A DNA stretch of 13,308 nt from RGIG3009 sp964389495 (GTDB lineage Bacteria > Bacillota > Clostridia > Oscillospirales > Acutalibacteraceae), in NCBI GenBank assembly GCA_964389495.1, contig CAYMDU010000045.1:1-13308 (forward strand). The letters are read 5' to 3'. Within the stretch, counting starts at the first letter, position 1, and each line of letters opens with the position of its first letter. The notes beneath the pieces are model-generated. The model was not told where the DNA came from. It ran no database searches and was given only the letters and a program-made list of their open reading frames with translations. Shown here in pieces: positions 1 to 8,349 of this stretch. Position numbers and translations under genes: made by a program.

Positions 1-1585
1 GGAGATGGCAAGACCGTTAGTAGGTATCGTCAGCTCTCACAATGAGATCGTTCCCGGCCATATGAACATCGACAAGGTGGTGGAGGCCGTCAAGGCCGGT
101 GTCCGCGCCGCCGGTGGTACGCCCATTATGTTCCCGGCCATTGCGGTCTGCGACGGCATCGCCATGGGGCATGTGGGCATGAAGTATTCTCTGGTCACCC
201 GCGACCTCATTGCCGATTCCACCGAGGCCATGGTCATGGCGCACCAGTTTGATGGTCTGGTCATGGTTCCAAACTGCGATAAAAATGTACCCGGCCTGCT
301 GATGGCAGCAGCCCGGCTGAATATCCCCACCATTTTCTGCTCCGGCGGCCCCATGCTGGCCGGCCATTTGCAAGACGGACGCCGCACCTGCTTGAGCCAC
401 ATGTTCGAAGCGGTCGGTGCCTACAAGGCCGGCATGCTAAACGAAGCCGGCGTTGCCGACTACGAACAAAACGCCTGCCCTTCGTGCGGGTCCTGTTCCG
501 GCATGTACACCGCCAACTCCATGAATTGCCTCACCGAAGCCATCGGCATGGCTCTTCCCGGCAACGGCACCATTCCCGCTCCCTATTCGGCTCGCATCCG
601 GCTGGCAAAACGCACCGGCATGCAAGTGATGGAACTCATCCACAAGAACATTCGGCCTTCCGACATCATGACCGCGGCCGCTTTTCACAATGCCGAAACC
701 GTGGATATGGCACTGGGCTGTTCCACCAACACCATGCTGCATCTCCCTGCGATCGCCCACGAAGCCGGCATCACCATGGATTTGGATACAGCCAACGAAG
801 TGAGCGGCAAAACGCCCAATCTGTGCCACCTGGCTCCGGCCGGCGACACCTTCATGGAAGATTTGGACCGTGCCGGCGGCGTGTATGCCGTTATGAAAGA
901 ACTCACCAAAAAACACTTGCTGGACGAAAGCGTGCTAACCGTCACCGGTCACACGCTGAAAGACAATTTGGCCACAGCGGTTAATCGCGACCCGGCCATC
1001 ATCCGTCCCATCGACAACCCCTATCTCGCCACCGGCGGCATTGCCGTTTTGCGCGGCAATTTGGCACCGGACGGTTGCGTTGTCAAGCAATCGGCTGTGG
1101 CACCCGAAATGATGCAACACGAAGGCCCGGCGCGCGTGTTTGATTCGGAAGAAACCGCCATTGCCGCCATTTATGCCGGCGAAATTCACGCCGGCGATGT
1201 GGTGGTTATCCGCTACGAAGGCCCCAAAGGCGGTCCCGGCATGCGTGAAATGCTCAATCCGACTTCGGCGATTTGCGGCATGGGGCTGGGCAAGAGCGTT
1301 GCCCTCATCACCGACGGCCGTTTTTCCGGCGCCACGCAGGGTGCTTCCATCGGCCATGTCAGCCCGGAAGCCGCGGCCGGCGGCCCCATTGCGTTGGTGG
1401 AAGAAGGCGACATCATTGCCATCGACATTCCGGCACATCGCATCGAGGTGAAAGTGTCCGACGACGAATTGGCCAAACGCCGCGCCCGCTGGACATGCCC
1501 CGAACCGAAAATCACCACCGGCTATTTGGCACGCTATGCCAAGCTGGTTTCCTCCGCCGATAAAGGCGCGATTTTAACAGTATAA
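1..1585 (+). CDS. ilvD: Dihydroxy-acid dehydratase (5' end cut off by window)
   Basis: IlvD dehydrates 2,3-dihydroxy-isovalerate and 2,3-dihydroxy-3-methylvalerate to the keto acids that precede valine/leucine and isoleucine. The frame is open to the left edge. The first in-window ATG (position 5) aligns inside the conserved N-terminal region, just before IVSSHNEIVPGH, so roughly 30 residues including the true start lie outside; the visible 526 codons fit a family length near 555. Numbering from that Met, visible motifs are NCDK (Cys91, Asp92), CPSCGSCSGMYTAN (Cys158, 161, 164) and, near the C terminus, DGRFSGATQGASIGHVSPEA. Where [2Fe-2S] family members have a third ligand cysteine (motif TPCN), this protein has VPGH with Gly18, which points to the oxygen-labile [4Fe-4S] type; that is inference from alignment by eye. 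The stop is 13 bases before leuA, so it is the first visible gene of the operon. The ilv/leu operon promoter is not in the window. Confidence 0.96.
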   Translation, partial: EMARPLVGIVSSHNEIVPGHMNIDKVVEAVKAGVRAAGGTPIMFPAIAVCDGIAMGHVGMKYSLVTRDLIADSTEAMVMAHQFDGLVMVPNCDKNVPGLLMAAARLNIPTIFCSGGPMLAGHLQDGRRTCLSHMFEAVGAYKAGMLNEAGVADYEQNACPSCGSCSGMYTANSMNCLTEAIGMALPGNGTIPAPYSARIRLAKRTGMQVMELIHKNIRPSDIMTAAAFHNAETVDMALGCSTNTMLHLPAIAHEAGITMDLDTANEVSGKTPNLCHLAPAGDTFMEDLDRAGGVYAVMKELTKKHLLDESVLTVTGHTLKDNLATAVNRDPAIIRPIDNPYLATGGIAVLRGNLAPDGCVVKQSAVAPEMMQHEGPARVFDSEETAIAAIYAGEIHAGDVVVIRYEGPKGGPGMREMLNPTSAICGMGLGKSVALITDGRFSGATQGASIGHVSPEAAAGGPIALVEEGDIIAIDIPAHRIEVKVSDDELAKRRARWTCPEPKITTGYLARYAKLVSSADKGAILTV

Positions 1586-1598
1586 AGGAGAGCCACTC

Positions 1599-3137
1599 AT
1601 GGATCGCATTAAAATATTCGACACCACCCTGCGCGACGGTGAACAGTCGCCCGGTTGCAGCATGAATTTGCGTGAAAAAATCGAAGTCGCCAAATGCCTT
1701 GAACGCCTGAAAGTCGATGTTATCGAAGCCGGTTTTGCCATTTCCTCCCCCGGCGATTTTGAATCGGTTCACACCATTGCCAAAACCGTGAAAGACTGTT
1801 CCGTTGCCTCGTTGGCGCGTGCATCTGTTAAAGACATCGATACCGCCTGGGACGCTGTTCGTGAGGCAACCGATCCCCGCATTCATTTGTTCATTGCCAC
1901 ATCGCCGTTGCACATGGAGTATAAACTCCGCATGACTCCGGAACAGGTGCTGGAAAAAACAGCCACCATGGTGGCTCATGCTCGCAAATACTGTTCCAAC
2001 GTTGAATTTTCCGCCGAAGATGCCACCCGCAGCGATTGGGACTTCTTGGTGAAAATTGTCGACACCGCCATTCGTAACGGCGCTTCCGTGGTGAATATTC
2101 CCGACACCGTGGGCTACACCACCCCCAACGAAATGCGCGACTTGATTGCCTACCTCATTGCGCATGTTCCCAATGCCGACAAAGCCGAATTTTCCGTGCA
2201 TTGCCACAACGACCTCGGCATGGCCGTTGCCAACTCCTTGGGCGGCGTGCTGGGCGGCGCACGGCAAATCGAATGTACCATCAACGGATTGGGCGAGCGG
2301 GCCGGCAACACTTCGTTGGAAGAAGTGGTCATGGCCATGCGCACCCGCCCCGATATGTTTGCCTTGCCCACACGGCTGGACACTACTCAAATCTACCACG
2401 CCAGCAAAACCGTGTACAACATCATCGGCCAAACCGCCCCGCTCAACAAACCCATCGTTGGGAAAAACGCCTTCTTGCACGAATCCGGTATTCATCAGCA
2501 CGGCGTACTGGCCAACAAATTAACCTATGAAATTCTCACCCCCCAATCCGTGGGCATCAATCAAAACAATTTGGTTTTGGGCAAACACTCCGGAAAGCAT
2601 GCGTTTGAAAATCGCATCCGGGAGTTGGGCTACACCCTGTCTGCCGACGAACTTCTGGCCTGCTTTAACGAATTCAAATCTCTCTGCGACAAGAAAAAAG
2701 ATGTCAGCGATGCCGACATCGAAGCCCTTGTGCTGCACCGGAATTCCAAAGAGCACCTGCCCGAAAACAACAGCTACACCCTGGATTGGTTTGCCGTGCA
2801 CACCAGCAATTTCACCACTTCCACCAGTACGGTGTGCCTGAAAAAAGACGGCAAAAAATACGAAGATGTTTCGTTGGGAGACGGCCCGGTTGATGCCGCG
2901 TTTAAAGCCATCGACCGCATTATTCGGCCTGTGGAACACACCTTCGATCACTACACCATCCGCTCCACTTCCGAAGGAAAAGACACCTTGGGCGATGTCA
3001 CCGTGAAACTGGGAGCGGAAAACCGCACCTATGTGGGACGTGGTTTGTCCACCGATATCATCGAAGCCAGTATTTTGGCATACATCAATGCCATGAATAA
3101 ATTGCAAGCTGCCTCGGCGGTTGCACAGGAGGTCTAA
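1599..3137 (+). CDS. leuA: 2-isopropylmalate synthase
   Basis: LeuA condenses acetyl-CoA with 2-ketoisovalerate, the committed step of leucine synthesis, and is normally inhibited by leucine. The 512-residue length matches the bacterial family. The N-terminal HMGL-type barrel opens with TTLRDGEQSPG (Arg12, Asp13) and carries the metal-site motif HCHNDLG (His201, His203) and NGLGERAGN (ending at Asn237). From about residue 400 to the end lies the LeuA dimer/allosteric domain, including LGDGPVDAAFKAID, so feedback control is probably retained. The start is supported by AAGGAG upstream of ATG 1599. It lies 13 bases after ilvD and 3 bases before leuC. Citramalate synthase (CimA) and homocitrate synthase are related, but the intact leuCDB genes downstream and a threonine-route ilvA in the same operon favour LeuA. 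Confidence 0.96.
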   Translation: MDRIKIFDTTLRDGEQSPGCSMNLREKIEVAKCLERLKVDVIEAGFAISSPGDFESVHTIAKTVKDCSVASLARASVKDIDTAWDAVREATDPRIHLFIATSPLHMEYKLRMTPEQVLEKTATMVAHARKYCSNVEFSAEDATRSDWDFLVKIVDTAIRNGASVVNIPDTVGYTTPNEMRDLIAYLIAHVPNADKAEFSVHCHNDLGMAVANSLGGVLGGARQIECTINGLGERAGNTSLEEVVMAMRTRPDMFALPTRLDTTQIYHASKTVYNIIGQTAPLNKPIVGKNAFLHESGIHQHGVLANKLTYEILTPQSVGINQNNLVLGKHSGKHAFENRIRELGYTLSADELLACFNEFKSLCDKKKDVSDADIEALVLHRNSKEHLPENNSYTLDWFAVHTSNFTTSTSTVCLKKDGKKYEDVSLGDGPVDAAFKAIDRIIRPVEHTFDHYTIRSTSEGKDTLGDVTVKLGAENRTYVGRGLSTDIIEASILAYINAMNKLQAASAVAQEV

Positions 3138-3140
3138 CCC

Positions 3141-4418
3141 ATGGGAATGACAATGACACAAAAAATCCTGGCTGCCCATGCGGGACTGCCGCAAGTACAA
3201 GCCGGCGATTTGATTGAAGCCAAATTGGACATCGTGTTGGGCAACGATGTCTCCACACCGGTCGCTGTCGGTGTGTTTGAGCAGGCCGGGTTCACTTCGG
3301 TTTTCGACCGCGACCGCATCGCCATTGTGCTCGACCACTACACCCCCTGCAAAGATATTAAATCCGCACAACTGTGCGTAACGGCCCGCAACTTTGCCAA
3401 AAAACATCACATCACACATTTGTACGATGTCGGGTGTGTAGGCATCGAACATGCCCTGCTTCCCGAAAAAGGCATTGTCGGACCCGGCGATTGTATCATC
3501 GGTGCCGATTCGCACACCTGCCCCCCCGGTGCTCTCGGCGCCTTTTCCACCGGGGTCGGCTCCACCGCCATGGCCGCCGGCATGGCCACCGGTGAAAACT
3601 GGTTCAAAGTTCCTGCCGCCCTTCAGGTAACACTGGTGGGCAAACCGGCACCTTTTGTCAGCGGCAAAGATGTTATTCTGCACCTTATCGGTCAAATCGG
3701 CGTTGACGGTGCTTTGTACAAATCGCTGGAATTCACCGGCGAAGGCGTTGCCGCTCTGTCCATGGACGACCGCTTCACCATTGCCAACATGGCCATTGAA
3801 GCCGGTGCCAAAAACGGAATTTTCCCCGTGGATGATACCACACTTGCCTATGTGAACAATCGTTTCACCCGCCCTTTGCATATTTACGAAGCCGATGAAG
3901 ACGCTGTCTACGAACAGCGCATCACCATCGACCTGAGCACCTTGCAGCCAACGGTGTCGCTGCCGCATTTGCCTTCCAACACCAAAACCGTTGCCGAAGT
4001 GGCCGGCATGCCGGTTGACCAAGTGGTTATCGGCTCCTGCACCAACGGACGTATCGATGATATGCGCATTGCCGCCTCGGTTTTGAAAGGGCGTCATGTA
4101 GCCGATTCCGTTCGTTGCATCATCATTCCCGCCACACAGGAAATATCGTTGCAATGCATCCGCGAAGGTCTAACCGAAATCTTCATCACCGCCGGTTGTG
4201 CCGTATCCACACCCACTTGCGGGCCTTGTCTGGGTGGGCACATGGGCATTTTGAGCGCCGGCGAACGCGCCATTGCCACAACCAATCGCAATTTTGTCGG
4301 CCGCATGGGCCATGTTGACAGCGAGGTTATTTTGGCATCGCCCGCCGTTGCCGCCGCATCGGCTGTGGCAGGCTGTATTGCCGATCCCGCTCCCTATTTC
4401 GGAGGTGACAAACAATGA
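3141..4418 (+). CDS. leuC: 3-isopropylmalate dehydratase, large subunit
   Basis: With LeuD it isomerises 2-isopropylmalate to 3-isopropylmalate using a [4Fe-4S] cluster. At 425 residues it belongs to the short LeuC type common in clostridia and archaea rather than the roughly 465-residue enterobacterial type. The three cluster cysteines are visible: Cys300 in VIGSCTNGR, and Cys360 and Cys363 in TPTCGPCLGGHMG. Other aconitase-family signatures include GADSHTCPPGALGAF (from residue 121). AGGAGG at 3127-3132 lies inside the end of leuA and is 8 bases from ATG 3141, which supports this start over the in-frame ATGs at 3147 and 3153. Its stop overlaps the leuD start in an ATGA. Homoaconitase is a related alternative made unlikely by the leu gene context. 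Confidence 0.96.
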   Translation: MGMTMTQKILAAHAGLPQVQAGDLIEAKLDIVLGNDVSTPVAVGVFEQAGFTSVFDRDRIAIVLDHYTPCKDIKSAQLCVTARNFAKKHHITHLYDVGCVGIEHALLPEKGIVGPGDCIIGADSHTCPPGALGAFSTGVGSTAMAAGMATGENWFKVPAALQVTLVGKPAPFVSGKDVILHLIGQIGVDGALYKSLEFTGEGVAALSMDDRFTIANMAIEAGAKNGIFPVDDTTLAYVNNRFTRPLHIYEADEDAVYEQRITIDLSTLQPTVSLPHLPSNTKTVAEVAGMPVDQVVIGSCTNGRIDDMRIAASVLKGRHVADSVRCIIIPATQEISLQCIREGLTEIFITAGCAVSTPTCGPCLGGHMGILSAGERAIATTNRNFVGRMGHVDSEVILASPAVAAASAVAGCIADPAPYFGGDKQ

Positions 4419-4918
4419 TTAAAGGAACCGTTTTTCTCTACGGTGATAACGTGGATACCGATGTGATCATTCCGGCGCGCTATTTGAATGCGCCTTCACC
4501 GGAGGAATTGGCTCAGCACTGCATGGAAGACATCGACGCCACATTCGTCAAGCGCGTATCGCCGGGTGATATCATGGTGGCCGGCTGGAACTTCGGGTGC
4601 GGATCTTCGCGTGAGCACGCGCCCATTGCCATTCAGGCCAGCGGCATTTCCTGCGTGATTGCCGCCAGCTTTGCCCGCATTTTTTACCGCAATGCCATCA
4701 ACATCGGCTTCCCCATTTTGGAATGTCCCGAAGCAGCGGCCGCCATTCAAAACGGCGATATTGTCAGTGTCAATCTAACCACCGGCGTCATCACCGACGA
4801 AACCACCGGCTGCACCTATCAAGCCACCGCCTTTCCTCCGTTTATCAGTCGCATCATTGAAAACGGCGGTCTGTTGCCCTATCTCAAAGCAAAACAAGAG
4901 GGAGGTCTTTCCCAATGA
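4415..4918 (+). CDS. leuD: 3-isopropylmalate dehydratase, small subunit
   Basis: This is the swivel-domain partner of LeuC in the isopropylmalate isomerase. The 167-residue length is typical of the short LeuD that pairs with the short LeuC type. Signatures are the N-terminal GDNVDTDVIIPARYL and the substrate-binding loop GCGSSREHAP at residues 61-70, followed by ASFARIFYRNAINIGFP. The start overlaps the leuC stop by 4 bases (ATGA), with GGAGGTG at 4401-4407 as ribosome site inside leuC, so translational coupling of the two subunits is likely. The stop in turn overlaps the leuB start by 4 bases. Confidence 0.96.
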   Translation: MIKGTVFLYGDNVDTDVIIPARYLNAPSPEELAQHCMEDIDATFVKRVSPGDIMVAGWNFGCGSSREHAPIAIQASGISCVIAASFARIFYRNAINIGFPILECPEAAAAIQNGDIVSVNLTTGVITDETTGCTYQATAFPPFISRIIENGGLLPYLKAKQEGGLSQ

Positions 4919-5985
4919 ACTACAACATCGCACTGGTAAAAGGCGACGGCATCGGCCCCGAAATTGTGGACAGTGCCGTTCAAGTGCTCCGTGTCATCGG
5001 CGAGCAAAACGGTCACACTTTCCGCTTCACCGACTACCTGGCCGGCGGTTGTGCCATTGATGCCTGCGGCGTTCCGCTGCCGGACGAAACCGTTGTCGGC
5101 TGTCAAAACAGCGACAGCGTATTGCTGGGTGCCGTTGGCGGCCCCCAGTGGGACACCCTGCCCGGCGATTGCCGGCCGGAACGCGCTTTGCTTGGCCTGC
5201 GCTCGGCCTTGGGGCTGTTCACCAACCTGCGCCCCGCACACATTTATCCGGCACTGCGCGCCGCTTGCCCCCTGCGCGAAGACATTGCCAAAGACGGTTT
5301 CGACCTGATGATTGTTCGTGAATTAACCGGCGGCATCTATTTCGGCGACCGCGGGTACCGCACCGGCAAATACGGTGAAGAAGCCTACGACACCGAAGCA
5401 TACAGCGTAACGGAAATCGAGCGCATCGCGCGCGTCGCCTTCGACGCGGCTCGCAAACGGCGCGGCAATCTCATCAGCATCGACAAAGCCAATGTGTTGG
5501 AAACCTCCCGCCTGTGGCGGAAAACAGTACACAAGCTGGCCGAAGACTATCCCGATGTTACCTGTACCGATATGTTGGTAGACAACGCGGCCATGCAACT
5601 GGTTCGCAATCCTTCCCGCTTCGATGTGGTGTTAACCACCAACATGTTCGGCGATATTCTGTCCGACGAAGCCTCGCAAATCACCGGTTCCATCGGCCTG
5701 CTGGCTTCGGCTTCGCTTGGCAGCGGCAAGTGCGGCCTGTACGAACCGATTCACGGTTCGGCTCCCGATATTGCCGGCCAAAACAAGGCCAATCCCATTG
5801 CCACCATCCTGTCTGCAGCCATGATGCTGCGGTATTCGCTGGATCTGCCGCAAGAAGCCGATCAAATCGAACGCGCCGTTGACAAAACCATTGCCGACGG
5901 ATGCCGCACGGCCGATATTGCTTCCGCCGGCGACACCGTGCTCACTTGCACCGAAATGACCGCGGAAATCATCAAACGACTGTAA
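4915..5985 (+). CDS. leuB: 3-isopropylmalate dehydrogenase
   Basis: LeuB oxidises and decarboxylates 3-isopropylmalate to 2-ketoisocaproate with NAD+, the last specific step before transamination to leucine. The 356 residues match the isocitrate/isopropylmalate dehydrogenase family. Visible motifs are GDGIGPEI (residues 10-17), RELTGGIYFG (Arg135, Tyr142), Lys191 in SIDKANVL, and metal-binding aspartates in MLVDNAA (Asp223) and NMFGDILSDEASQ (Asp247, Asp251), followed by the cofactor-binding GLYEPIHGSAPDIAG. The ATG overlaps the leuD stop (ATGA), with GGGAGGT just upstream. Tartrate or isocitrate dehydrogenases share the fold, but the operon makes LeuB secure. Confidence 0.97.
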   Translation: MNYNIALVKGDGIGPEIVDSAVQVLRVIGEQNGHTFRFTDYLAGGCAIDACGVPLPDETVVGCQNSDSVLLGAVGGPQWDTLPGDCRPERALLGLRSALGLFTNLRPAHIYPALRAACPLREDIAKDGFDLMIVRELTGGIYFGDRGYRTGKYGEEAYDTEAYSVTEIERIARVAFDAARKRRGNLISIDKANVLETSRLWRKTVHKLAEDYPDVTCTDMLVDNAAMQLVRNPSRFDVVLTTNMFGDILSDEASQITGSIGLLASASLGSGKCGLYEPIHGSAPDIAGQNKANPIATILSAAMMLRYSLDLPQEADQIERAVDKTIADGCRTADIASAGDTVLTCTEMTAEIIKRL

Positions 5986-6050
5986 TTAACCGGCGAGCCC
6001 CGGCGCCGCTTTGCGTTGCCGGTCCCTCCGCTGCGAATGGAGGAATCATC
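5986..6050 (+). promoter_or_regulatory. leuB-ilvE spacer with hairpin over the ilvE ribosome site
   Basis: This 65-base gap is the longest inside the operon; other gaps are -4 to 31 bases. The ilvE ribosome site GGAGG (6039-6043) is complementary to CCTCC at 6025-6029. With a G-T pair added, they can form a 6-bp stem around a 7-base loop that hides the site. Upstream, GC-rich segments (CCGGC with GCCGG, or CGGCG with CGCCG) can form alternative weak stems. No T run follows, so it is not an obvious terminator, and no promoter is seen. A role in tuning ilvE translation is inference. Confidence 0.35.
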
Positions 6051-7112
6051 ATGCTGGATATCAAAATCACCAAAACCGCCACCCCCAAAGAAAAGCCAAC
6101 CGGCCCTCTCGGCTTCGGCAGAATCTTCACAGACCACATGTTCATAATGAACTACACCGAAGGGCAGGGCTGGCACGACCCGCGCATTGTTCCGTTTCAA
6201 AACCTGTCACTTTCTCCGGCTTCCATGGTGTTCCACTATGGGCAGGAAATGTTCGAAGGCCTAAAAGCCTACAAAGGCGCCGACGGCAAAGCCTATTTGT
6301 TCCGTCCGGATATGAACGCCCGCCGCGCCAACGCTTCCAACGAACGCCTCTGTATTCCGCAATTACCGGAAGAGGATTTCGTTCAGGCCGTGAAAGCCGT
6401 GGTTAAGGTGGACGAAGATTGGATTCCCACCGAACCGGGAACCTCCCTGTATGTGCGTCCGTTCATCATTGCCACCGATGATTTCTTGGGCGTTGCGCCG
6501 TCGAAAACCTATTATTTCATTGTGATTCTTTCTCCCAGCGGTGCCTACTACGCCAGCGGATTGGAACCGGTCGGCATTTGGATTGAAGACGACTATGTAC
6601 GCGCCGTGCGCGGCGGCATCGGGTTTGCCAAAACCGGCGGAAACTACGCTGCCAGCTTGGCGGCACAGGTCAAAGCACACGACGACGGCTACTCTCAGGT
6701 TCTGTGGTTAGACGGTGTTGAACGCCGCTACATCGAAGAAGTCGGCGCTATGAATATCTTTTTCAAAATCGACGGCACCATTGTCACGCCCATGCTCAGC
6801 GGCAGCATCCTGCCCGGCATCACGCGCGATTCGGTTTTGCACCTGTGCCGCGAATGGGGCCTTCCCACCGAAGAACGCCGCATTTCCGTGGATGAATTGC
6901 TTGCCGCACAAAAGAACGGCAAGCTGGAAGAAGTATTCGGCACCGGAACGGCCGCGGTGATTTCCCCCGTGGGCAAACTGCGCTACAAAAACGAAGTTAT
7001 GACCATCGGTGACGGCACCATCGGTTCGATTTGCCAAAAGCTGTATGATACCATCACCGGCATTCAAACCGGCACGCGCGAAGATACTTTTGGCTGGCGT
7101 GTCACTGTTTAA
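6051..7112 (+). CDS. ilvE: Branched-chain amino acid aminotransferase
   Basis: This PLP enzyme of fold type IV transfers the amino group between glutamate and the keto acids of leucine, isoleucine and valine, the final step of all three pathways. The 353 residues match the longer, eukaryote-like BCAT form found in many Bacillota. Visible motifs are FEGLKAYKG (from residue 68), the PLP lysine Lys194 in FAKTGGNYAAS, and EEVGAMNIFF followed by LSGSILPGITRDS. The frame is open further upstream to an ATG at 5901 inside leuB, but that extension lacks family similarity. ATG 6051 has GGAGG 7 bases ahead and begins a typical N terminus, so it is chosen. It is followed by ilvA after 31 bases. Confidence 0.96.
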   Translation: MLDIKITKTATPKEKPTGPLGFGRIFTDHMFIMNYTEGQGWHDPRIVPFQNLSLSPASMVFHYGQEMFEGLKAYKGADGKAYLFRPDMNARRANASNERLCIPQLPEEDFVQAVKAVVKVDEDWIPTEPGTSLYVRPFIIATDDFLGVAPSKTYYFIVILSPSGAYYASGLEPVGIWIEDDYVRAVRGGIGFAKTGGNYAASLAAQVKAHDDGYSQVLWLDGVERRYIEEVGAMNIFFKIDGTIVTPMLSGSILPGITRDSVLHLCREWGLPTEERRISVDELLAAQKNGKLEEVFGTGTAAVISPVGKLRYKNEVMTIGDGTIGSICQKLYDTITGIQTGTREDTFGWRVTV

Positions 7113-7143
7113 CGGGATAACACAAACATATAGGAGTAAAAAC

Positions 7144-8337
7144 ATGGTTTCACTGGATAAAATATATCAGGCAGCCTTTGTCCTCAAAGATGTAGCCCGC
7201 CGCACCGATCTGATTTATGCTAAGAATTTATCGCAAACTGCCAAGCTGTATTTGAAAACCGAAAATTTGCAGGTAACCGGCAGCTTTAAATTGCGAGGAG
7301 CGTATTTCAAAATCAGCCAGCTCACCGAAGAGCAAAAACGCGCCGGCATTGTTGCTTGCAGCGCCGGCAACCACGCACAAGGCGTGGCACTGGCTGCCAC
7401 CAAAATGGGCATCAAGAGTGTTGTTTGCATGCCGGACGGTGCCCCCATCAGCAAGGTGGAAGCCACCAAAGGGTTCGGCGCCGAAGCGTGTTTGGTGCCC
7501 GGCACCTACGACGATGCCTATCAACATGCCCTCAAACTGCAAGCAGAAACCGGCGCCACCCTCATTCATCCCTTTGATGACGAAGAAGTTATTGCCGGCC
7601 AAGGCACCATCGGGCTGGAAATTCTCGATCAACTCGCCGATGTGGATGCCATCATTGTTCCCGTGGGCGGCGGCGGTTTGATTTCCGGCGTGGCTTCGGC
7701 GGTGAAACAATTAAAACCAACCGTTAAAATCTACGGCGTACAGGCCGAAAATGCGCAAGCCATGGTTCACAGCCGCGCCGAAGGAAAGCCCATCACACTG
7801 AACAGCGTTGCCACTTTTGCCGACGGCATTGCCGTTAAGCATCCGGGCGACATCACTTTCGACATTATTCAGCATTATGTTGACGATGTGGTTACCGTCA
7901 CCGAAGACGAAATCGCCACCGCCATTCTCACCCTGATTGAAAAGCAAAAACTCATCGCCGAAGGGGCCGGTGCCGTCAGCGTAGCTGCGGCTATGTTCGG
8001 CAAGTTACCAATCGAAGGAAAAAAGGTTGCCTGCATTGTTTCCGGCGGCAATATCGATGTGAACATTCTGTCCCGTGTTATCACACGCGGTTTGGTCACC
8101 TCCGGGCGCACCGCCAACTTGCAAATTGCACTGGAAGACAAACCCGGTCAGTTGGTGGGTGTCAGTTCGGTCATCTCCCAATGCGGCGGCAACATCATCA
8201 GCGTTCACCACGAACGTTCCGATGCCAACATGCCGGTTGCCAGCTGTGTTCTCAATGTCGGCATGGAAACCCGCGATTTTGAGCAAATTCAAGAAATCCG
8301 TTCCGCGCTCATCGCCAAAGGATTTCACATTATGTAA
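7144..8337 (+). CDS. ilvA: Threonine ammonia-lyase (threonine deaminase) with C-terminal ACT domain
   Basis: It deaminates threonine to 2-ketobutyrate, the entry step to isoleucine, through an enamine/imine intermediate. The 397 residues have the PLP lysine Lys49 in TGSFKLRGA, SAGNHAQGVA (from residue 72) and the phosphate-binding glycine loop VGGGGLISG (residues 173-181). From about residue 325 a single ACT domain (ALEDKPGQLVGVSSVISQCGGNI) suggests allosteric control. This one-ACT architecture is shared by some catabolic TdcB-like enzymes, but the position between ilvE and ridA argues for biosynthesis. The frame is open to 7009 inside ilvE; ATG 7144 is preferred because AGGAG (7132-7136) precedes it and the extension is unrelated to the family. 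Confidence 0.94.
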   Translation: MVSLDKIYQAAFVLKDVARRTDLIYAKNLSQTAKLYLKTENLQVTGSFKLRGAYFKISQLTEEQKRAGIVACSAGNHAQGVALAATKMGIKSVVCMPDGAPISKVEATKGFGAEACLVPGTYDDAYQHALKLQAETGATLIHPFDDEEVIAGQGTIGLEILDQLADVDAIIVPVGGGGLISGVASAVKQLKPTVKIYGVQAENAQAMVHSRAEGKPITLNSVATFADGIAVKHPGDITFDIIQHYVDDVVTVTEDEIATAILTLIEKQKLIAEGAGAVSVAAAMFGKLPIEGKKVACIVSGGNIDVNILSRVITRGLVTSGRTANLQIALEDKPGQLVGVSSVISQCGGNIISVHHERSDANMPVASCVLNVGMETRDFEQIQEIRSALIAKGFHIM

Positions 8338-8349
8338 AGGAGCTTCTGC

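Noticed and set aside
1..1598. T-box or leader-peptide control of the ilv/leu operon
   Set aside because: Such elements would lie before the first gene; the window begins inside ilvD, so nothing of the operon's leader can be seen.
1599..3137. Citramalate synthase (CimA) instead of LeuA
   Set aside because: The operon already has threonine deaminase for isoleucine and intact leuCDB directly downstream, and the C-terminal LeuA dimer domain and length fit LeuA.
1512..4154. Long open frames on the minus strand opposite leuA and leuC (1512-2501 and 2520-4154)
   Set aside because: They lie fully antisense to clear enzymes, have Gly/His/Phe/Val-rich composition typical of mirror frames in GC-rich genes, and show no domain or convincing ribosome site.
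5901..6050. Upstream extension of ilvE to an ATG at 5901
   Set aside because: It overlaps the end of leuB in another frame, has no ribosome site match, and codes for a Arg/His-rich stretch unlike any aminotransferase N terminus.
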